From Larix kaempferi (Eukaryota > Streptophyta > Pinopsida > Pinales > Pinaceae): a stretch of DNA of 64,000 bases. The stretch covers positions 40,936,001 through 41,000,000 of the forward strand of contig BSBM01000486.1 in NCBI GenBank assembly GCA_027924585.1, in the 5' to 3' direction. How positions within the stretch are numbered: the first letter of the stretch is position 1; each line of letters begins with the position of its first letter. The position numbers were made by a program, and so were the translations under genes. The notes under the pieces were generated by a model. That model made no database searches and was not told where the DNA came from. It saw only the letters and a program-made list of their open reading frames with translations. Below, piece by piece: positions 11,193 to 22,257 of the stretch.

Positions 11193-12691
11193 TGTTATCA
11201 CATATGTAGTAGCTGGGCTACCACACATTATTTTTCAGATTCCAGAGCACTCTTTAGCCAGTTCCTTTACTTTGAGATGATGAGATGAGCAGCTATCTAT
11301 GGATCACTATCAGATTTTGGACAGTATATGTATTCCCCATGCCATGACTGAGCCTCAGGACACTCAGAGAGATGACCGATGTAGCCATTATACCATTTAT
11401 GCAGAGCAGTCAGTAGTGCCCAGAGTTACAGTAGCAGTTTCAGAGGACAGATGATGAGCATTCAGGTATATGTCTCAGCAGATATATCATGGTGTTATGG
11501 TTATATTGCTTTTATATTCATTTTTATGGCATGTCTTAGCACTTAGTGTCATGATCTGGCGATCATATAGATATGTGGACCTGGTTGATCTTATTATATA
11601 TATATTCTACTGTCCTTACTTAGACTTAGAAGTTCACTACTCATACTCATTGGTTTTACCCTCCCTAGGGAGAATAGAGGTGATCATTCCACCATACCTT
11701 AGCTTGCTAGTGTTGTCTCCATTACTCATTGTCTTCATCCATCCATTACCTACCTTTTAGTTTATCACCCTGACTTACTACTTGACTAGTGGCATGGAGG
11801 ATCTTTTCCCCACTGTAGCCTCTGTATTGGATGAACTTCCCTGTTTATTGTGTCTCGGCTCTGAGTTGGTGACAAAACTTACCTTTGGTGAGTTGGATTG
11901 TAGGCCTAAATCATTCTGGTCGGTTGTCCCGATGTTTGGCATTGGCTCGAACTCCCCCTAGTCATTTGAGATGTTGTTGGCTAAAACTGAAAGCTCATGA
12001 ACTACTTATGGAAACTTATAAATTCGCCTATGGAAACTAAAAAGGGCAAGAGCGATGAACTGCTAAAAAAAAAAACTCCTCGAAGAGTATAAAAGAAAGG
12101 TCCAAAAAGCAATGATTCTTAAAAGCTATATCTAAACAATTGCTGACCTTATGTATGCATAAAAAACATGCCCTGGATGCAAGCTGCAATTAGTTGTGCT
12201 TATCAGCACACCTGAGATCCGAAAGGTTATGTAGGCCACAAAGGCCATGAAATGAAATTGAATGATCCTAATGAACCTGGATCAACTTGATGTAGACATG
12301 AAGCCTAAGTTGAATAAGCACTCTCTAAACAACTTATCCATTTGTGAGACACCGCCATTCCCTGTGTTGTTGCTCATTCAGTATATACTATGGTGTGTAT
12401 TCCCTTTCCCATATCCAAAGTGTCACAATGTTAAGTCAGTCAGTCACCCTTTAGCCTAGCCATTTTATTCGAAGCCTTCATCCTTCACTAGCAAATTGAT
12501 CACAACTATGAAGTGAGTATGGTCTTGAAAGTCTAGTCTGAGTCATATAAATAATTAATAACAATATATATGTGGATTTAGATCACCAGTAATGATTACT
12601 TTGTGTTATAATTGCTATTTGAATGAGTTGTAGAGCATGTATTAACCTTTGACACTTTGCAGTAGCTTCAGATGGTAGTCTGAGTTATATT

Positions 12692-12734
12692 GGGTCAATA
12701 TTGACCTGGTCAAACATAGTTTGACCAAGGTCAA
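12692..12734. promoter_or_regulatory. W-box cluster in LTR A (3' copy)
   Basis: It is the counterpart of 5528-5570 with one stem base changed. CTGGTCAAAC-ATA-GTTTGACCAAG still gives a near-perfect palindrome, and the TTGAC cores are kept. Confidence 0.45.
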
Positions 12735-13746
12735 TCACAGGACATGAGATTATTGGACCTTATGATGACACAGGTAGATGATATATGGTCTATGTACATG
12801 TACATGATGGTTCTATACATCAGATACAGGTTTATGATGATGATCTATGGTTTTCAACATTATTTGATCATTTACAGATTATTATTATTTCACCTGTTCC
12901 GGTATATTGGGTATATTATATGATCATGCAGAGAGCTATATGGTGTAGGAGTACACATCTTGGATATTTTTGGACCTTCTGAGTCCAATGAGACAGTTTA
13001 TTTTCAGTTCCGGGCAGTTACAGTGATGATTTAGCCTTAGTAGGCTGTCCTAGTGCAGTTTTGGTATGTCGGAGACCCTGTCAGAGCAGAGATGATATTT
13101 ATTTGGTTCACCTAGGGCGCTGATGATGGAGGGTGTGGTCCAGCCACTTGTTTTTACCATATTACCCCCCTTCCAGACACACTGGTGCCCTCACCTTGAC
13201 AGCGCAGGCACTCCTGGAGGCAATTTGGGACAGGTGCACGCTTCCCGAGGCAGTTTTGGATTGGTAGAAATGGCTACAAAGGAATTCGATTTGGGCTAGT
13301 AAGGCAAAGTTTTGGCATGGGATGATCAGTGATGATGAGTGGGATGTCTTCCGCACCTTCTCCAGCAATTTCAGCTTCATCGGGGCCCACATCCATCACT
13401 TATGGCACTTTTTGGTGATTTCTGAGGTCTTTTGAGGCCTACGATTTGTCCATAGAGGCACGATTTGGTATATTAATGACCATTTTATTATTATTGTGCT
13501 ATGGGGATTGACCAAGGGTGGCTAAAATTACCCCTTGGACCCACCATAAGCTTATTGTTATATTTTGTCATCATGATTTGGTGGGATCCCCTCTCCTACG
13601 GCGATTTTGTCCACTTATTGTTATATTTTATGGTTGATCCATGTATTTTATTGTTGAGCTCATTTCAACCATTGATTAGATCTTTTGATCTTTAAATCTT
13701 AGCCACTCATGTAAAAAGTGGTTAGGATTATGCTCTCTCCCCATCC

Positions 13747-13755
13747 TATTTAAGG
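13747..13755 (+). promoter_or_regulatory. Probable LTR-A core promoter
   Basis: TATTTAAGG is followed by GAGGGAGCCTCTCATTGTAAAATC. It recurs at 502-510 and, with one change (TGTTTAAGG), at 6582-6590. Family C has a similar TATTTATA...CATTGTAA arrangement. Transcription would start near CATTGTAA; this is inferred from layout only. Confidence 0.5.
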
Positions 13756-13797
13756 AGGGAGCCTCTCATTGTAAAATCATCTAGAGATTTTTGGCTC

Positions 13798-14217
13798 TTG
13801 GCTCTTAGAATAAAATTTCTATCTTTTGGAGTACATGCTTGGGTTGGAGTGGATGTTGGTTGTTTTGATTGTAAATGCTTTTTTCCATTGCACTGGAGGA
13901 TCTATTGTAGCTATCTTGCATATTTGCCATATATTTTTATAGGTGGAGAAGACTTCTTCAACAAGTGCGAATTGGTGGGGAGGCTTGCACTTCAAGCTTG
14001 GAGGAGGACGTTTTGGGTTAAACAGGGAGTGGTTTTGTCTTTGCACCAACTATTCTTTGCTTATCTCTTTCTTGCTTGTATCTACCTTCAACATGTTAAA
14101 CTGATTGATGCTTTGCTCCTTGGTTTTGACAGGTTAGAGGGACACACATGTTGCTTGGAAAAATCGATTTTGCAAGAGAGCTTCAAAAATTCTCCATTTG
14201 ATCTTTGGCAAAAATAA
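13798..14217 (+). other. Open frame of about 139 codons conserved in three LTR-A copies
   Basis: The frame starts just downstream of the predicted LTR promoter and stays open in all three copies (ends at 972, 7049 and 14217). The one length change inside it is an in-frame 3-bp deletion in the 6633-7049 copy. The product would be rich in Leu, Phe, Trp and Cys, with a hydrophobic segment resembling LHQLFFAYLFLACIYL, and resembles no family I know. Homologous copies from one recent family can stay open by chance, so coding is not shown. An ATG start is missing near the promoter in some copies. Confidence 0.25.
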
Positions 14218-15730
14218 TCCTCATCTCAACTAGCATTCATCTCTTCATCCAGGTATGCTCCAAAGGTATGATCTTCTTCTTCTTTGAATCATCCATAGTT
14301 TCTAGATCATAAAAACCCTAGATCATAAAAACCCTAATTAATCAAAACCCTCATTTTGGTTTTTCTTAGATCTACTTAGATCTAGCCTTGCTTTTGAAGA
14401 GATATTAAAAACCCACCTCTATAGCATCCACCCCTAGTTGGATCTCTAGTTTGGTGGTGATTGGGTTAAAATTGACACACTTTTCAAGGCAATAAAGCCC
14501 TCTTGAACCAAATTGCACTTCCTTGGAGAGGCTTGTTTGGTTAGATCTAGCACATGGGTAGGTGAGGTCCCACTTGATTTGCAATCTACACACTTGATAA
14601 CCTACCCCTAGACTCTTACTTGGGTGATTTCTACCTTGTGGGCATCATTCCACATTTTAAGGGATTAAAACCCCCTTTTGAAATACTTGGCACCTTAAAA
14701 CTCAGATCTAGTAAGATCTAACCCTTGGATTGGCTTGATTTTCTAGATCCACATAGATTGGTGCCTAAGTTACTTGGATCTACAATTTGATGGCCATTGG
14801 ACTTGATTTGACACACCTTATCTACCTTTTAGCCCTCCTTGAGCAAGGTCTTACTTCCTTGGGTGACTGAGTTTGCCTACTTCTAGGACCTGGGTAGTTG
14901 AGATTTTTGTGGATTTGGAACAGGCATACCTTGAAACCTAGGACTAGAATATAATTTTGTGACGATCTGCCTTGGGGGTAGCATTCCTTGTTTCAAGGGA
15001 TTGTGGTCCACTTGGGTCATTTCATGAAATCCTATATCTAGCAAGATCCAACCACTTTATCTCAATTAACCCAGTTGACTTGACCTCTAGGTGTCCCGAT
15101 ATACACTTTGACATATCTTTTGACTCCATTAACCCATCCAACAAGGCACTAGTCCTCCTTAAGCAAATCACACTCCTTGGGAATTGTGTCAAACCTTAGA
15201 TCCGGTACATGGGTATTCCTAATTTCAATTTAGATCCATAGATCTACTCATTACATATCCACTAGTACCAATTGCATCCCTTAATCTTACCTTGTGGGTC
15301 CCATTTGAACTATTCACATATCCCAAGAAAGTAGGACCCACTTGTGTAACACATGGTACCATATCTTATCATTATAACTAATCATGTGGCCTAAATCATA
15401 CATTAGTTGAAACACTAATCATTTCTCAAACCACCTTCAACCATACTTTAATTTCTAGGTCCACTTTACCTTGCATTGGTTTCCGTTACTTACCATTTAG
15501 TCATCCCTAGGAACCTTTGTTTGGGTCCAATCATCTTTGATTGGTTATAGGTCTCCCCCTTGGTCTTGATTCACCTTGACCTAAAGTGAAGAGTGCCTCG
15601 GTTGACGTGACTCCCACCTTGCATTGGGAACCGTGGCATCTCTTGGGTCACCTCTTTAGTTGTCCATCTCTTCTACCATCCCGGATGGGATATCACTAGG
15701 GGCAACTACAAGTTGTGTGATAACACAGTC

Positions 15731-16181
15731 CTATCACATAATATATCATGGCAGCTGTCTCTATGGGCCTGATCTGCGATGGCATGCCATGATAGATGCT
15801 GCAAAATCTCCGATTGAAAGTAGACAAAGTTTCATTATGTTCTGTCTTCAAAGCATGGAAATCAACAAGGTAAGAATCTAGTGATTTATGTTCGCCCCAA
15901 TGTTTCATAAAAACATTAGTGAATTCTATCCAAGAGCCAATGGAGTCAGCTCTTAAACTTTTTAACCATATAGCAGCATCTTTGATCAATGATTTAGAGA
16001 AAAATATCATGATTACATCCTCATGAACAATCTGAAAATGGTCAATAAAATCTTCAAAAGATTCCAAGTGCCTTTCAGCTGAAGCTTGATTCTCTCCAGA
16101 AAACCAAGGGAGATATTCATAACAGTCAAGAGGATAAGGATGAAGACGAGAGGGCAGTTTTAATGGCTTAAACATCTTCAT
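15731..16181 (-). pseudogene. Element B gag, N-terminal part
   Basis: The frame starts at an ATG (16179-16181; MKMFKPLKLPS). It contains the retrotransposon gag core: FSGENQASAERHLESF, VHEDVIMIFF, DAAIWLKSL, FMKHWGEHKSLDSYL and FNRRF. It is cut by element A2 at the CAGTC target site and continues at 4017 on the same strand. The gag core resembles those of families A (8923 onwards) and C. It would form the particle shell in the cytoplasm. No protease or zinc knuckle is present. Confidence 0.85.
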
Positions 16182-16758
16182 CCTGATTTTGATTTGAAAG
16201 GCCGTGGGCTGATCATGATGGATAGCAATTTGCTGACAGGGTTCAAAAGTTATGGCAACAAGTGCTGAGCTCTACATGGGTTTTGAATTAGTTTTGATTT
16301 CAAGGTTACAAGGATGCTCAAATTTAGAAGGAATTTGAATGCAGAACTCTTCTTTAGGAATAGGCTGAGGTAAAGATATGGAATTTATATCAACCACACA
16401 AGGAGGCTGCAAACCTTCCTCTTTCAAAGATGGGTATACGAAGGTAGGTTGATGATCATCGGAATAAACAAAACAGAAGATAATCCTCTTTATATGTGAA
16501 GGGAAAAGCATGAAAGAGCTGATAAAGAACATCAAAAGTTCATGAAGAAGACTAATGAACTAATACCTGGATTTAAAATTTAGTCTCTTCATCTTCTGTC
16601 AATCAGTCCTCCCCAGTGGAGTCTTTAATCGTGGAGTCGCCAGGCAGATGATACAGTCAATTCTTTGTCCTCCCTTTGTCTGCCATAAAAATTCAGATCT
16701 ATGTCGTTCTCCCAGGGAAAATAGCTTCAATCTCCTCTCCCCGGCAACGGCGCCAATT
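16182..16758 (-). other. Element B leader
   Basis: This is the untranslated region between the 5' LTR and gag on the minus strand. It holds the primer site TGGCGCCGTTGCCGGGGA (16738-16755), three bases from the LTR end. It also holds CCTGGCGACTCCAC...GACTCCACTGGGGA (16612-16645), shared with family A. A minus-strand frame at 16272-16535 has no recognisable domain and is probably not coding. Confidence 0.75.
16738..16755 (-). other. Primer binding site, tRNA-Asp type (element B)
   Basis: On the minus strand this is TGGCGCCGTTGCCGGGGA, identical to the site of element A2, beginning three bases after the LTR terminus GATAACA. Confidence 0.85.
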
Positions 16759-17276
16759 TGTTATCACTCCAAGAGTCTTTCCTTGACTGTGAAGGGAATG
16801 AGCCTAGTAACTTAACTATTCTTGTAATGGTTCACTCAATAATGAGTGTGGGGTTGGATCGAGATGAATATCCAACTAACTGGACTGTGTATTTAAGGCT
16901 GTCTAGGGATATCAAACACTACCAGGCCTTCGAGAGATGCAATCAGACAGGTTGTGTATCAAGTAGAACAGAAACTAATTACCTAAACCAGATCATACAC
17001 ATATAAAACAATAAGTATGATGGGTCTATAAACTAGAATAACAACTTATGATCCTTGGCCAAATAATCAGATAGTGAGATGACAGTCACTTATGGATTAG
17101 ATAAGCACAGACAGAGAACTTCATTCAACTCATAAGCATAAATAGATAAGAGAGAAGAAATCTGATCACGTCAATGAAAGAAGCTGCAAGTTTAATATAT
17201 TAAGAAAAGGTCTCTGTTTACAGTAGCAGCATAGTAGAACTCCAAAATCCCACCCTTGTTCTACATGAGTTCTGGG

Positions 17277-17283
17277 CTTTATA
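17277..17283 (-). promoter_or_regulatory. TATA box of element B LTR
   Basis: TATAAAG on the minus strand is followed by CCCAGAACTCATGTAGAAC, a plausible start region. It lies directly downstream of the 190-bp U3 repeats. Confidence 0.5.
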
Positions 17284-17404
17284 GCCTTTACAACCTCTCC
17301 CCAGATCCTAAGAAGCTGGGTTGAATTTTCTCCAGATGGAAAATCCAAAACCGTTTTTCAACAAACCAGGAAAATCATTTTTAATTGGCCAAACTGCTGA
17401 ACAA

Positions 17405-17967
17405 TGGGGCTCAGAGATGCGTTCGATTCTCCCAATCTGTGACACCTGTAGGAAAACTAAGAGAGGTTATTGTTCTCTGACGTATTAGGAAGAAAAAGCT
17501 CCGAGCGTTTTGCATAATGATTCTTCAGTCGCTCAGAATCATCAATTGAAAATGATGACTCTGCACAGTAAAAACGCCACTTTTGCTGAAACTGCTGAAA
17601 AAGAGGCTCAGAGATGGGTTCAGTTCTCCAGCTATGTGACACCTGTGTATGAACTGAAAGAAGTTATTGTGCATTGATCTGTTGTGTGCAAAAAACTCTC
17701 TTAGATCTTTGAAACTCGTTTTGGTTTTCCCGAGATCTTCATTTAAAAAACATGTGTAAAATAGGCAGATTCTGCGATCCAAAAATTGGGGCTCAATGAC
17801 GGATTCAATTCTCCCAATCTGTGACACCTGTAGGAAAAATGAGAGAGGTTATTTTTCTCTGACATGTTAGGGAGAAAAACCTCCGGGCGTTCTGAAAAAT
17901 GATCCTCTAGTCGCTCAGAAACATCATTTGAAAATGATGACCTTTCACAGTAAAAATGCCATCAATT
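17405..17967 (-). repeat. Three degenerate ~190-bp U3 repeats in LTR B
   Basis: Units start near 17405, 17602 and 17788. Each holds, on the plus strand, a version of TTCGATTCTCCCAATCTGTG, then ACACCTGTAGGAAAA and GAGAGGTTATT. The same block occurs in LTR C (30688 onwards: GACACCTGTAAGAAAAATAA, then GAGGTTATT). Their place just upstream of the TATA box suggests an enhancer array. Confidence 0.65.
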
Positions 17968-18136
17968 TCAGTAAATATCCTTCATCTTCTCCACCTTGCT
18001 GGCACCTTTAAATCTGGAACACAACCTTGATCATGATGCCTTTAATCATTATATAACATTATAAACCACCCTTGAGCTGTTTGGGTCAGTAAAAATCAAA
18101 TCTATGCAAAAGTGATAACATTCTGTCCAATTTTTT

Positions 18137-18700
18137 AGCTTTCGGTAGCTAGGCAATCCAAAGTTCGAATCTGTAAGCTACCGAAAGCTTTGTTTTCGGT
18201 AGCTAATGAACCATCGCCTTATCTGCCTAATCCACCGAAACTGTTCCATGATACCTGACATGTGCCTTTCCCTTTCGGTAGCTGAAGAGTTTTGTCTTCC
18301 ATTTTGTAAGCTGTCGAAAGCTGGGTTTTCGGTAGCTAATGAACCATTGATGGTTTATTTGTGAAAAGATCATGCAGAGCGTGACCAAGTGATTTCTCCT
18401 TCTCCATCATCTACTCCTAAAATCTGTGTTGTCATTGGAAGCAGTTTATCAAAGAAATTTCTCAGACCTGCTGAGTACCAACGGTGAATATTCGTGGATG
18501 GCCCTTTGTTTCTTTACACGATCTTTGACACCTCTTTCACTGTCAATGCTGGGTGCATGGGTATCTTCTTATCTGATCTGCTTTCATTTCAAAATTTCAC
18601 TTTCGGTAGCTAGGAGAGCCCTGAAAATTTCATTTAAGCTGCCGAAAGCAGAGCTTTCGGTAACTTAGGAACCGTTTTAAATAAGCGCTTAGCTACCGAA
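18137..18700. repeat. TTTCGGTAGCT inverted-repeat cassettes in LTR B
   Basis: TTTCGGTAGCT and its reverse AGCTACCGAAA alternate at spacings of about 25-60 nt in three cassettes (18139-18240, 18271-18345, 18598-18705). Several copies are followed by AATGAACCAT. The last cassette is kept in the left LTR at 2568-2675. The pairs can form stems of 10 bp or more. Confidence 0.7.
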
Positions 18701-19418
18701 ACCTGTATTTTGAAATTTTTAAACTGAAAACCCAATCTAATGCTTTTCAAACTTTATTACATGTATAAAGCTATCAATAATGAGCCTTAAGAAATTTAGA
18801 AATGAATTTTCAAATGAAATCCTATCATCTAAAATTGATCAACTCGACAAATTTATTTGGGGAGATAACACATGTCATCATCTCAATCATCAATTTGCTT
18901 CCAGCACCTTGTCTTCAATCAGAGCATCATTTTGTACCTGTTTCATCATGTCCAACATCTTCTCAACCATATCAATATTCTGTTTACATGCACATCTTTA
19001 ACCTGTCATCAAACATACTACTGCCCAGAACATCATAGTCTCTTCATACTGTCTACATCATCATGTCTTACTGCTGTACATACACATCATATCACAAGCA
19101 CTACTGCCCCAATCGAACCCATAAATAAGAAATAAAAAGTCTTCATCAAGCTGTCCCAGAAATCAAAGATACAGAGATAGATTCTTCATGCTACTCCTTC
19201 CGCTCCACTGCAGCCACCGAAATGTCCTTGTCATATCCTAAGCCCCGAAATCAGAGCTCATGTCTCTCGAATTCTCCACATTAATTCCACTCTACACCTC
19301 CTCATCCAACGAACTTGGTCTTTATTTATAGTTGACTTATCCATGAATTTTTAGGCCGACTTGTCAAGTTCAATTCAATTAAAAGATGTTCTTTATTTCC
19401 ATAATATCCTCAACAAAC

Positions 19419-19440
19419 ATATATATATATATATATATAT
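19419..19440. repeat. (AT)n microsatellite
   Basis: Eleven AT dinucleotides in a row lie inside the probable LTR of element X. Confidence 0.95.
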
Positions 19441-19504
19441 TAATTGTTTTTCTTTTCACCACATCATAAGAGTCGGTTTAACACCACTTTACCCCATCAT
19501 ACTT

Positions 19505-19960
19505 AGCCTTCCATATGCCCGCATACTTCCTAACAATCCACCAAATATGCCTGCAATAAACTTCATTTTTATGCCCGCAACAAGCTCCAATTTATGCCCG
19601 CATGGGCTTGACCAAGATGCCCACATAGCTACACAAAAATGTCTGCAATGTGCCATTTGTTATGCCTTCCATACATTCCCACACTACTCTTTTTCGCATG
19701 CTCGCAAGGGCCTTTATTGTCATGCCTGCAAGGGCCATCAACCCATGCCCTCAAAAGCACTACTTTGATGCCTGTAGCCTCTATGAAAATGCACTTAGAA
19801 AATGCCCGCATCATGCTCTTCTTTATGCCCTCAAGTGTCACGTTCAAGATGCTTGTAGGGGTTTGTTTATATGCCCGCAGTGGGCTTATTAGATGCCCAC
19901 TACTTCATTTAGTAATGCCCGCATATGCCTTTATCAACATGCCCACGGTACCCTTGTCAT
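19505..19960 (-). repeat. Array of ~17 TGCGGGCAT-like motifs
   Basis: On the plus strand ATGCCCGCA and close variants (ATGCCTGCA, ATGCCCACA, ATGCCCTCA) recur about every 20-35 bp. The array sits upstream of the minus-strand TATA box at 19322, in what would be U3. Further right (19960-20240) the repeated word becomes CATGTC or CCATGTC. Confidence 0.65.
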
Positions 19961-20388
19961 TCTTGCCATGTCCTCCATCTGCTTGCCATTGCATTGTCTT
20001 CATGTCCTCAATGGTTTGTGTTGTGCCATGGCTTGACTTCTTGCCATGTCATCAAAGCCATGTCACCATGCTGCTTTGTCCTCTTCATGTCAACCTAGCC
20101 ATATCATTCACTTCATGCTTTGACCTTGTGCTTGCCATGTCCTAAAATGTGTTCTCCATGTCCACTTCTCATGCTATCAATGCTTGTCATTGTTTGCTTG
20201 TCATCATGTCCTTGTCCATCTTTGTCCATGTCTTGCAATGTATGAGCCATATCATCTTCAACAAATGACCACGGAATGGGTCATTTGTGGCACCTAGTAT
20301 ACGCTGGTGACCATGTCATGTTTTTCCTTGTCATGATGCTTAACCTTTGTCATTAATGTATTGTCATCAATGACAATCATATTCATCA

Positions 20389-22257
20389 ATCTCCCCCTTT
20401 GTCATTGATGAAAACCTAACTTTCTTTTCTCCCCCTTTGACATTAATGACAAAGGGCCAATTAGCCATTAAAGGCTTCACAATACCCAAAAAAAAATTGT
20501 ATCTTTAAATAATTCACAAGATCATCTGTTGAGTTTGATCTTCCATCATTTGCTAATTTCAAATTTTTATGTAGATACACCCCCTTTTAAATAGACTGTT
20601 GAGATTATACCTCAAAAAGAATTTCAGCACCTTGCTTCAAATTTGCCTTTGCTAGTTTTCACTAACTCATCAACTTCACAAGACTTACAGTTTCAAATAA
20701 TGTATCAAGATTTCTTTGTTTGACAAACATCTGAAATTGTTTAGATCTGATATTTGTTCTCTTCATCTTTTAGCAATCGGATGTAAAAAAAAAATTCACA
20801 AGACTGACCATATATTGCCTTTTTGGTTGCTTCTCCAAACTTCATATGTCTTCTCTTTGGATTTGCTTGACTGGTTGAATTCTACTAGAATCATGCAAAC
20901 TTCAACAAATTGGAAGTGATTAGTTCTGCTTCAGCTAACTGTTTGATTTTCTCTTACCTTGAACCTCTTTTATTCATTCAATCTTCAGCTTGTGACTGAG
21001 ACTTCTTTAAGATGCCGATGTATCCAAAAGCTTTCAATTCCAACTCTTTTTCTTCGGATGCTCTCACCATTGTTGCTTGATTCTGCTGCGTTTGTTTTTG
21101 TTTTCATACAGACAGATACCAACAACAAATATTTCTTCCCAACCACATGCATAAATTCATAAAAGGTAAGCATATTGCTTCACGCCATATGCTCATCATA
21201 CTCCCCCTATCAACCATGCCATCTTCAACAATCTCCAGTACATTGCTTCATTGAAGCTTCCTTTTGCCAAGAGTAACAAGCCCGAGATTGTCCACTTTAA
21301 CCTTACCAAAACTGATCTAACCTTCTTCGGATATTCTCTAACTTTGGATGCCTTATGAACTCTATCAATACAACCAACTACTGAAGATGATTTGCCAATC
21401 CTGTAGCCTTCATTAAACTCCATGTCACTCCTTTGTCATGCAATTTTTATTTATCAACTTTGATTTACCAGACGTGTCCTGAATGTTAAGTCATGATTGT
21501 TGGTCCAGTCTTCAGGAATGGTCCTCATAATAACTGCTTAATATGCTTCCCCTGTGACAACTTCTTTACATGACTCCTGCAGCTTCATGTGGCTTCATTT
21601 GTTTTCCAATCATACTCCCTCTTTCAATATGCCATCAAGCTCTTTTCCAAATCTTGCTGAATAGTATTTTCATCAATATAGTTGTTTCAAGTTTTCCAAA
21701 ACTCCCCCTGAGCTTATGCTGCTGTCATCATCAAAAGGTCTGTCAAACTGAGCATGTCTTCAGGATACCAAAATCACCATCAAGGTCATTATCATAGTAT
21801 CAACACAAGTATGTCATCAATCAACGATTAAACTCTGCTGGCTGTGTGTATATTGTGGAGAGGCATCATCAATTTTGTATGTACTACATATATATACCAA
21901 GATACTTGTATACTTCATTGTATATGTACGTCATCATAAGGTCTGAATCTAGTTCTGTATATATACCATCTTCTTGATACCAATTGTTAATCATCAAAAG
22001 GTGTATGCATTATGGTGTACAAGACATCATCCTCATACATGCATCGAATGAAATTTGAAGCCTGAGTTTGGACCACTGAGAATTAGGAGATAAGTCTTCG
22101 AGATGCTCATACATACTTCTGATTTACTAAAATTCATACCAATTATTAATGTCTGCAATCCGATCCTAGGACCTGTTTGGAGCAGCCTTCACTTACCTTT
22201 GAGTTCATCCTCCAACACACCATGAACTCAAGGTGTACTTAAGGTCTTCAAAAGACC
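20389..22257 (-). other. Element X 3' non-coding internal region with GGGGGAG tracts
   Basis: No credible coding frame is seen. On the minus strand purine tracts of the type AAAGGGGGAG occur near 20391, 20432, 20580, 21202, 21609 and 21704, some beside the sequence TCATCAATGACAAAGGGGGA. A second primer-site-like edge (GATACCAATTGTTAATC on the plus strand, about 21977-21993) may be an older fragment. Short plus-strand frames here have no family match. Confidence 0.45.

Larger units (their letters stand above)
4018..15725 (+). mobile_element. Element A2: complete non-autonomous LTR retrotransposon with 4.5-kb LTRs
   Basis: The element starts TGTTATCACA and ends TGTGATAACA, a perfect 10-bp terminal inverted repeat. 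It is flanked by the 5-bp duplication CAGTC (4013-4017 and 15726-15730). The LTRs are 4479 and 4533 bp; the internal region (8497-11192) is only 2.7 kb and encodes a gag-like protein but no pol. This fits the class of large retrotransposon derivatives. By eye the LTRs differ at roughly 3-5% of positions plus some short indels, so the insertion is neither very recent nor ancient. It sits inside B's gag frame. Confidence 0.92.
11193..15725 (+). repeat. Element A2 3' LTR
   Basis: It runs from TGTTATCACA to TGTGATAACA and is homologous to 4018-8496. It keeps a good TATTTAAGG box (13747-13755) with CATTGTAAAAT about 20 nt downstream, and a second TATAAAAG at 12089-12096. The W-box cluster is at 12692-12734. 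Confidence 0.9.
2467..18870 (-). mobile_element. Element B: gag-only LTR retrotransposon, interrupted by A1 and A2
   Basis: Element B reads on the minus strand. Its 5' LTR is 16759-18870, and its 3' LTR survives as 2467-2835, the rest being beyond A1. The internal region is 2836-4017 plus 15731-16758, only about 2.2 kb once A2 is removed. It has a tRNA-Asp primer site next to the 5' LTR, a gag-like reading frame and a conserved 3' hairpin. There is no protease, reverse transcriptase or integrase, so it must have been moved by another element. LTR ends are TGTTATC...GATAACA in the coding sense. By eye the 369 bp shared by both LTRs differ at about 13 positions. Confidence 0.85.
16759..18870 (-). 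repeat. Element B 5' LTR
   Basis: The complete 2112-bp LTR reads on the plus strand from TGTTATCACTCC to GGGGAGATAACA. On the minus strand a TATAAAG box lies at 17277-17283. Its U3 lies to the right and holds three degenerate repeats of about 190 bp (17405-17967), shared with family C, and TTTCGGTAGCT hairpin cassettes (18137-18700). The base just outside is 18871, in element X. Confidence 0.88.
18871..20388 (-). repeat. Probable 3' LTR of element X, outer end lost to element B
   Basis: On the minus strand the tract AAGGGGGAGAT at about 20389-20399 is followed by TGATGAATATG, the usual layout of a Sirevirus purine tract and LTR start. A TATAAATAA box lies on the minus strand at 19322-19330. 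Its upstream U3 (19332-20388) carries the TGCGGGCAT array. An (AT)n microsatellite lies at 19419-19440. Plus-strand open frames here (for example 19639-20145) are by-products of the repeats. I found no matching second copy in the window, so the call is tentative. Confidence 0.45.

Noticed and set aside
13162-13392. Minus-strand frame in LTR A
   Set aside because: It is not preserved as a frame of similar length in the other two LTR copies and has no domain.
19361-20145. Plus-strand frames of 135 and 168 codons rich in Cys, Met and His
   Set aside because: They arise from the ATGCCCGCA and CATGTC repeats; several frames are open at once.
21977-21993. Second LTR edge with primer site inside element X
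   Set aside because: GATACCAATTGTTAATC resembles the real edge at 24135-24155, but no LTR pair or TSD could be matched, so no separate element is called.
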